A DNA stretch of 64,000 nucleotides from DASVXQ01 sp046727955. Lineage in GTDB: Bacteria; Actinomycetota; CALGFH01. Positions 62,396-64,000 of the stretch are shown here, in pieces. Within the stretch, counting starts at the first letter, position 1. Every line of letters starts with the position of its first letter. Where the stretch lies: assembly GCA_046727955.1 (NCBI GenBank), contig JBKPDO010000182.1:3080-67079 (forward strand). Direction: 5' to 3'. The notes below the pieces were generated by a model that saw only the letters and a list, made by a program, of their open reading frames with translations, was not told the origin of the DNA and searched no databases. The position numbers and the translations under genes were made by a program.

Positions 62396-62938
62396 CTAGA
62401 GCTGGAGTCGGTCGCCGTTCAGGCGGGCGAGCAGGCGTACCGGCACCGCGGCGCGCAGCGACTGGGCGGAATGACACGCCCGCTCGGCGTGGGCGACCAA
62501 CTCGCCCACCCGCTCGGCAGGAGCGGGGCTGCGGACCTCCAGGACCACGTCGACCTCCTCGAACGCCCCACCGGTGCCTTCGAAGCCGAGCTTGTCCGCC
62601 GGGCTGAACTGACCCCGGACCTCCGCGGTCGCGTCCTGGATCTCGACCTCGTACAGCGGCGCGAACCGCGCCGTCTGGGTCAGCAGTCAGGTCGCCACGC
62701 CGAACAGCAGGTACTGCAGCGGCGTGGGCGCGGTGTCGGTGCCGCCCCGGTCGGTGGGCTCGTCGGACTCCAGCCGAAAGCGTCCCACCCGCCCCACCAT
62801 GTGGCAGTCACGGTCGATGCTCGCCTGTGCCCGGATAATCCTGGCACGCTGGTCCGGTGTGGCGCGCGCCACCGCCGTCCGCTCGTGCTCGTACACCGCG
62901 CGCATGCGCTCCAGATCCACGCGTCCCTGCTCGGCCAT
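62396..62938 (-). CDS. OsmC-family protein, candidate selenoprotein (in-frame TGA at codon 84)
   Basis: The start MAEQGRVDLERMRAVYEHER follows AAGGAG. Residues up to 83 are an OsmC/Ohr N-terminal half ending GTDTAPTPLQYLLFGVAT. Codon 84 (62687-62689 on the minus strand) is TGA, at the position of the family's catalytic cysteine (xPxxxLLxxxxxC). Translation would continue in the same frame with LLTQTARFAPLYEVEIQDAT, AEVRGQFSPADKLGF, and the second conserved cysteine in AERACHSAQSLRAAVPVRLL, to TAG at 62396-62398. The total would be 180 residues, normal for OsmC. If the TGA is read as selenocysteine it is a selenoprotein; if as stop, an 83-residue truncated product. A hairpin lies 20 bases beyond the TGA. 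The family removes organic or fatty-acid peroxides. It follows the HAD gene by 13 bases. Confidence 0.75.
62654..62677 (-). promoter_or_regulatory. Candidate bacterial SECIS hairpin
   Basis: On the coding strand, CAG-A-CGGCGCG-GUU-CGCGCCG-CUG: a 7-bp G/C stem with a GUU apical loop, a single bulged A and a 3-bp lower stem. The loop starts 20 nucleotides after the TGA, within the 16-37 nt range expected of bacterial SECIS elements, and has G as its first loop base. High GC makes hairpins common, so position and loop are the stronger arguments. Confidence 0.6.
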
Positions 62939-62951
62939 GGCCGCTCCTTGT

Positions 62952-63623
62952 CTACGTGTCGGCGGCCAGGATGCCATCGGCGACCTCGGCCAGGTCAGCG
63001 CCGACCACGTCGGGCCGCTCCACCAGCGGGTCCAGGACCTTGCCCGGGCGCGCCACGAAGGCGGTAGCGCAGCCGGCCCGCGCCGCGCCGGCCAGATCCC
63101 AGGCGTGCGCTGCGGTCAACCGCACCTCGCCCACCGCCACACCGAGCCGCTCGGCCGCCATCCGGTAGGGCTCCGGCGCGGGCTTGAGCCGGCGCACCGT
63201 GTCGGCCGACAGCACCAGCTCGAACACGTCGATGAGGCCGGCGTGCTCTAGCTGTGCCCTGGCGACCTGCTCGGTCGAGTTGGTCAGCGCGGCCAGCCGC
63301 AGCCCGGCCTCGCGCAGCCGCCCGAGCGCGCCGGGTACCTCTGGATGGGCGGGCAGCCGCCGCATCTGGCCGAGGATGGCCTCGCGGTCCTCGTCGCGCA
63401 GCTCCACGCCGGTCTGCTCAGCGGTCATCTCCAGGGCGGCCATGCCGATGGCGCCGAACTGGCTGTAGGCGCCGGTCACCGTGGCGACTAGCGCCGACTG
63501 GATCATCTGCGTGAACCAGGCCTGCCGCACCCGGGCATCGCCGAAGACCCGCTCGAAGTGCGGGTCCATCGCGCCCAGGTCCAGCAGCGTCTCGTTGACG
63601 TCGAACACCTGCACGCGGCGCAT
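62952..63623 (-). CDS. HAD-family hydrolase, haloacid dehalogenase type II
   Basis: 223 residues from the second of two adjacent ATGs, five bases after GGAGG (the first ATG, 63626, is too close). The nucleophile D8 lies in VFDVNETLLDL, followed by ALTNSTEQVARAQLEHAGL and the acidic-lysine motif VRRLKPAPEPYRMAAERLG and AAHAWDLAGAARAGCATAFV. Such enzymes hydrolyse 2-haloacids or related substrates through an aspartyl ester. It sits between the thioredoxin-like and OsmC genes in a tight operon. Confidence 0.88.
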   Translation of the reverse strand: MRRVQVFDVNETLLDLGAMDPHFERVFGDARVRQAWFTQMIQSALVATVTGAYSQFGAIGMAALEMTAEQTGVELRDEDREAILGQMRRLPAHPEVPGALGRLREAGLRLAALTNSTEQVARAQLEHAGLIDVFELVLSADTVRRLKPAPEPYRMAAERLGVAVGEVRLTAAHAWDLAGAARAGCATAFVARPGKVLDPLVERPDVVGADLAEVADGILAADT

Positions 63624-63657
63624 CATGGCCTCCGTGTGTCCCTGCGAGCCGTCCGGG

Positions 63658-64000
63658 TCACTCGCTGAGCAGATAGACCAGGGCGTCGTGGAGGGTCGCG
63701 GCCGTGGTCCCACCGTCGAAGCGCTCGGCGATGCGGCCCTGGGTGTCGACCAGCACCGTGACCGGCTGGTACGGCACGCGCCAACGGGCCCACGTCCGCC
63801 CGGACGGGTCGTTGGCCAGCGGGTAGGGAACACCGAAGCGGCGCTGGTAGGCGCGGCCGGCGGCCACGGTGTCGTGGTTGGAGACCCCGACGAAGCCGAC
63901 CCGGCCGGCGAGCTCCCTGGCCACCTGCGACAGGTCGGGCTGCTCGGCCCGGCAGATGGGGCACCACGACTCGAAGAAGCTCACCACCAGCGGCCGGCCG
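63658..64000 (-). CDS. TlpA/redoxin-family thioredoxin-like protein (5' end outside window)
   Basis: The C-terminal 113 residues are visible. The active site is WCPIC in PLVVSFFESWCPICRAEQPD, followed by VGVSNHDTVAAGRAYQRRFG and the cis-proline region VPYQPVTVLVDTQGRIAERF. The redox pair suits reduction of disulfides or of a peroxidase partner. It ends 34 bases before the HAD gene and heads the HAD-OsmC operon; it could supply electrons to the OsmC enzyme, which is inference. The start lies right of the window. Confidence 0.85.
   Translation of the reverse strand, partial: GRPLVVSFFESWCPICRAEQPDLSQVARELAGRVGFVGVSNHDTVAAGRAYQRRFGVPYPLANDPSGRTWARWRVPYQPVTVLVDTQGRIAERFDGGTTAATLHDALVYLLSE

Overview
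The window is high-GC DNA with codon use, gene families and regulators typical of Actinomycetota: a BTAD/AfsR-type regulator, DrrA/DrrB-type exporter, ECF sigma factors with zinc-finger or DGPF partners, an actinobacterial-type histidine kinase and a CYP107-like P450. Rank below phylum cannot be decided from the sequence. No plasmid, phage or replication-origin genes are visible, so it reads as chromosome.

Layout. 1-6.3 kb: end of a drug-exporter operon, a 1147-residue AfsR-like regulator, a soluble transhydrogenase (sthA) and a pyruvate kinase stump. 6.6-11.3 kb: a potassium P-type ATPase operon in the unusual order (26-aa peptide)-kdpF-kdpA-kdpC-kdpB. 11.5-19.1 kb: a secreted phosphoesterase with an apparent internal deletion, a sialidase-like secreted protein, fragments of kinase, STAS and ABC genes, a CAU tRNA beside a half tRNA, a CPBP protease and an FAH-family enzyme. 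19.2-22.1 kb: a collapsed acetoin/2-oxo-acid dehydrogenase operon. 22.3-31.0 kb: tatA, a dimethylformamidase-like protein, a broken transposase, a glycosyltransferase/deacetylase pair, a DMT transporter and a broken second tatA. This block is bounded by two identical inverted 98-bp insertion-sequence ends. 31.1-39.9 kb: a DUF3048 lipoprotein, a second sialidase-like protein, a P450, a SNF2 helicase and a SWIM protein. 40-49 kb: a LuxR/ATPase regulator, a ScyD/ScyE-like protein, an ECF42-type sigma factor with a DGPF partner, and an MFS exporter with a frameshift. 49.4-57.9 kb: a flavin disulfide reductase, a glycoside hydrolase 15/sigma-factor chimera with its anti-sigma, a third sialidase-like protein, and a 128-bp element with 20-bp perfect terminal inverted repeats. 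57.9-64 kb: redox and sigma genes on the minus strand, ending in a thioredoxin-like/HAD/OsmC operon.

The most notable signal is the OsmC gene at 62396-62938. A single in-frame TGA replaces the conserved catalytic cysteine, the frame stays open and family-like for 96 more codons, and a strong hairpin with a GUU loop sits at the distance from the TGA expected of a bacterial SECIS element. It is a good selenoprotein candidate.

The second theme is genome decay. Many loci show large internal deletions that join two ends of one gene (phosphoesterase, E1 alpha, E1 beta, transposase) or halves of unrelated genes (E2/AcoX/kinase, glycoside hydrolase/sigma). Other loci carry one-base indels in G/C runs, some of which may be sequencing errors. 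Short tandem repeats, mostly with periods that keep the reading frame, are also scattered through coding sequence.
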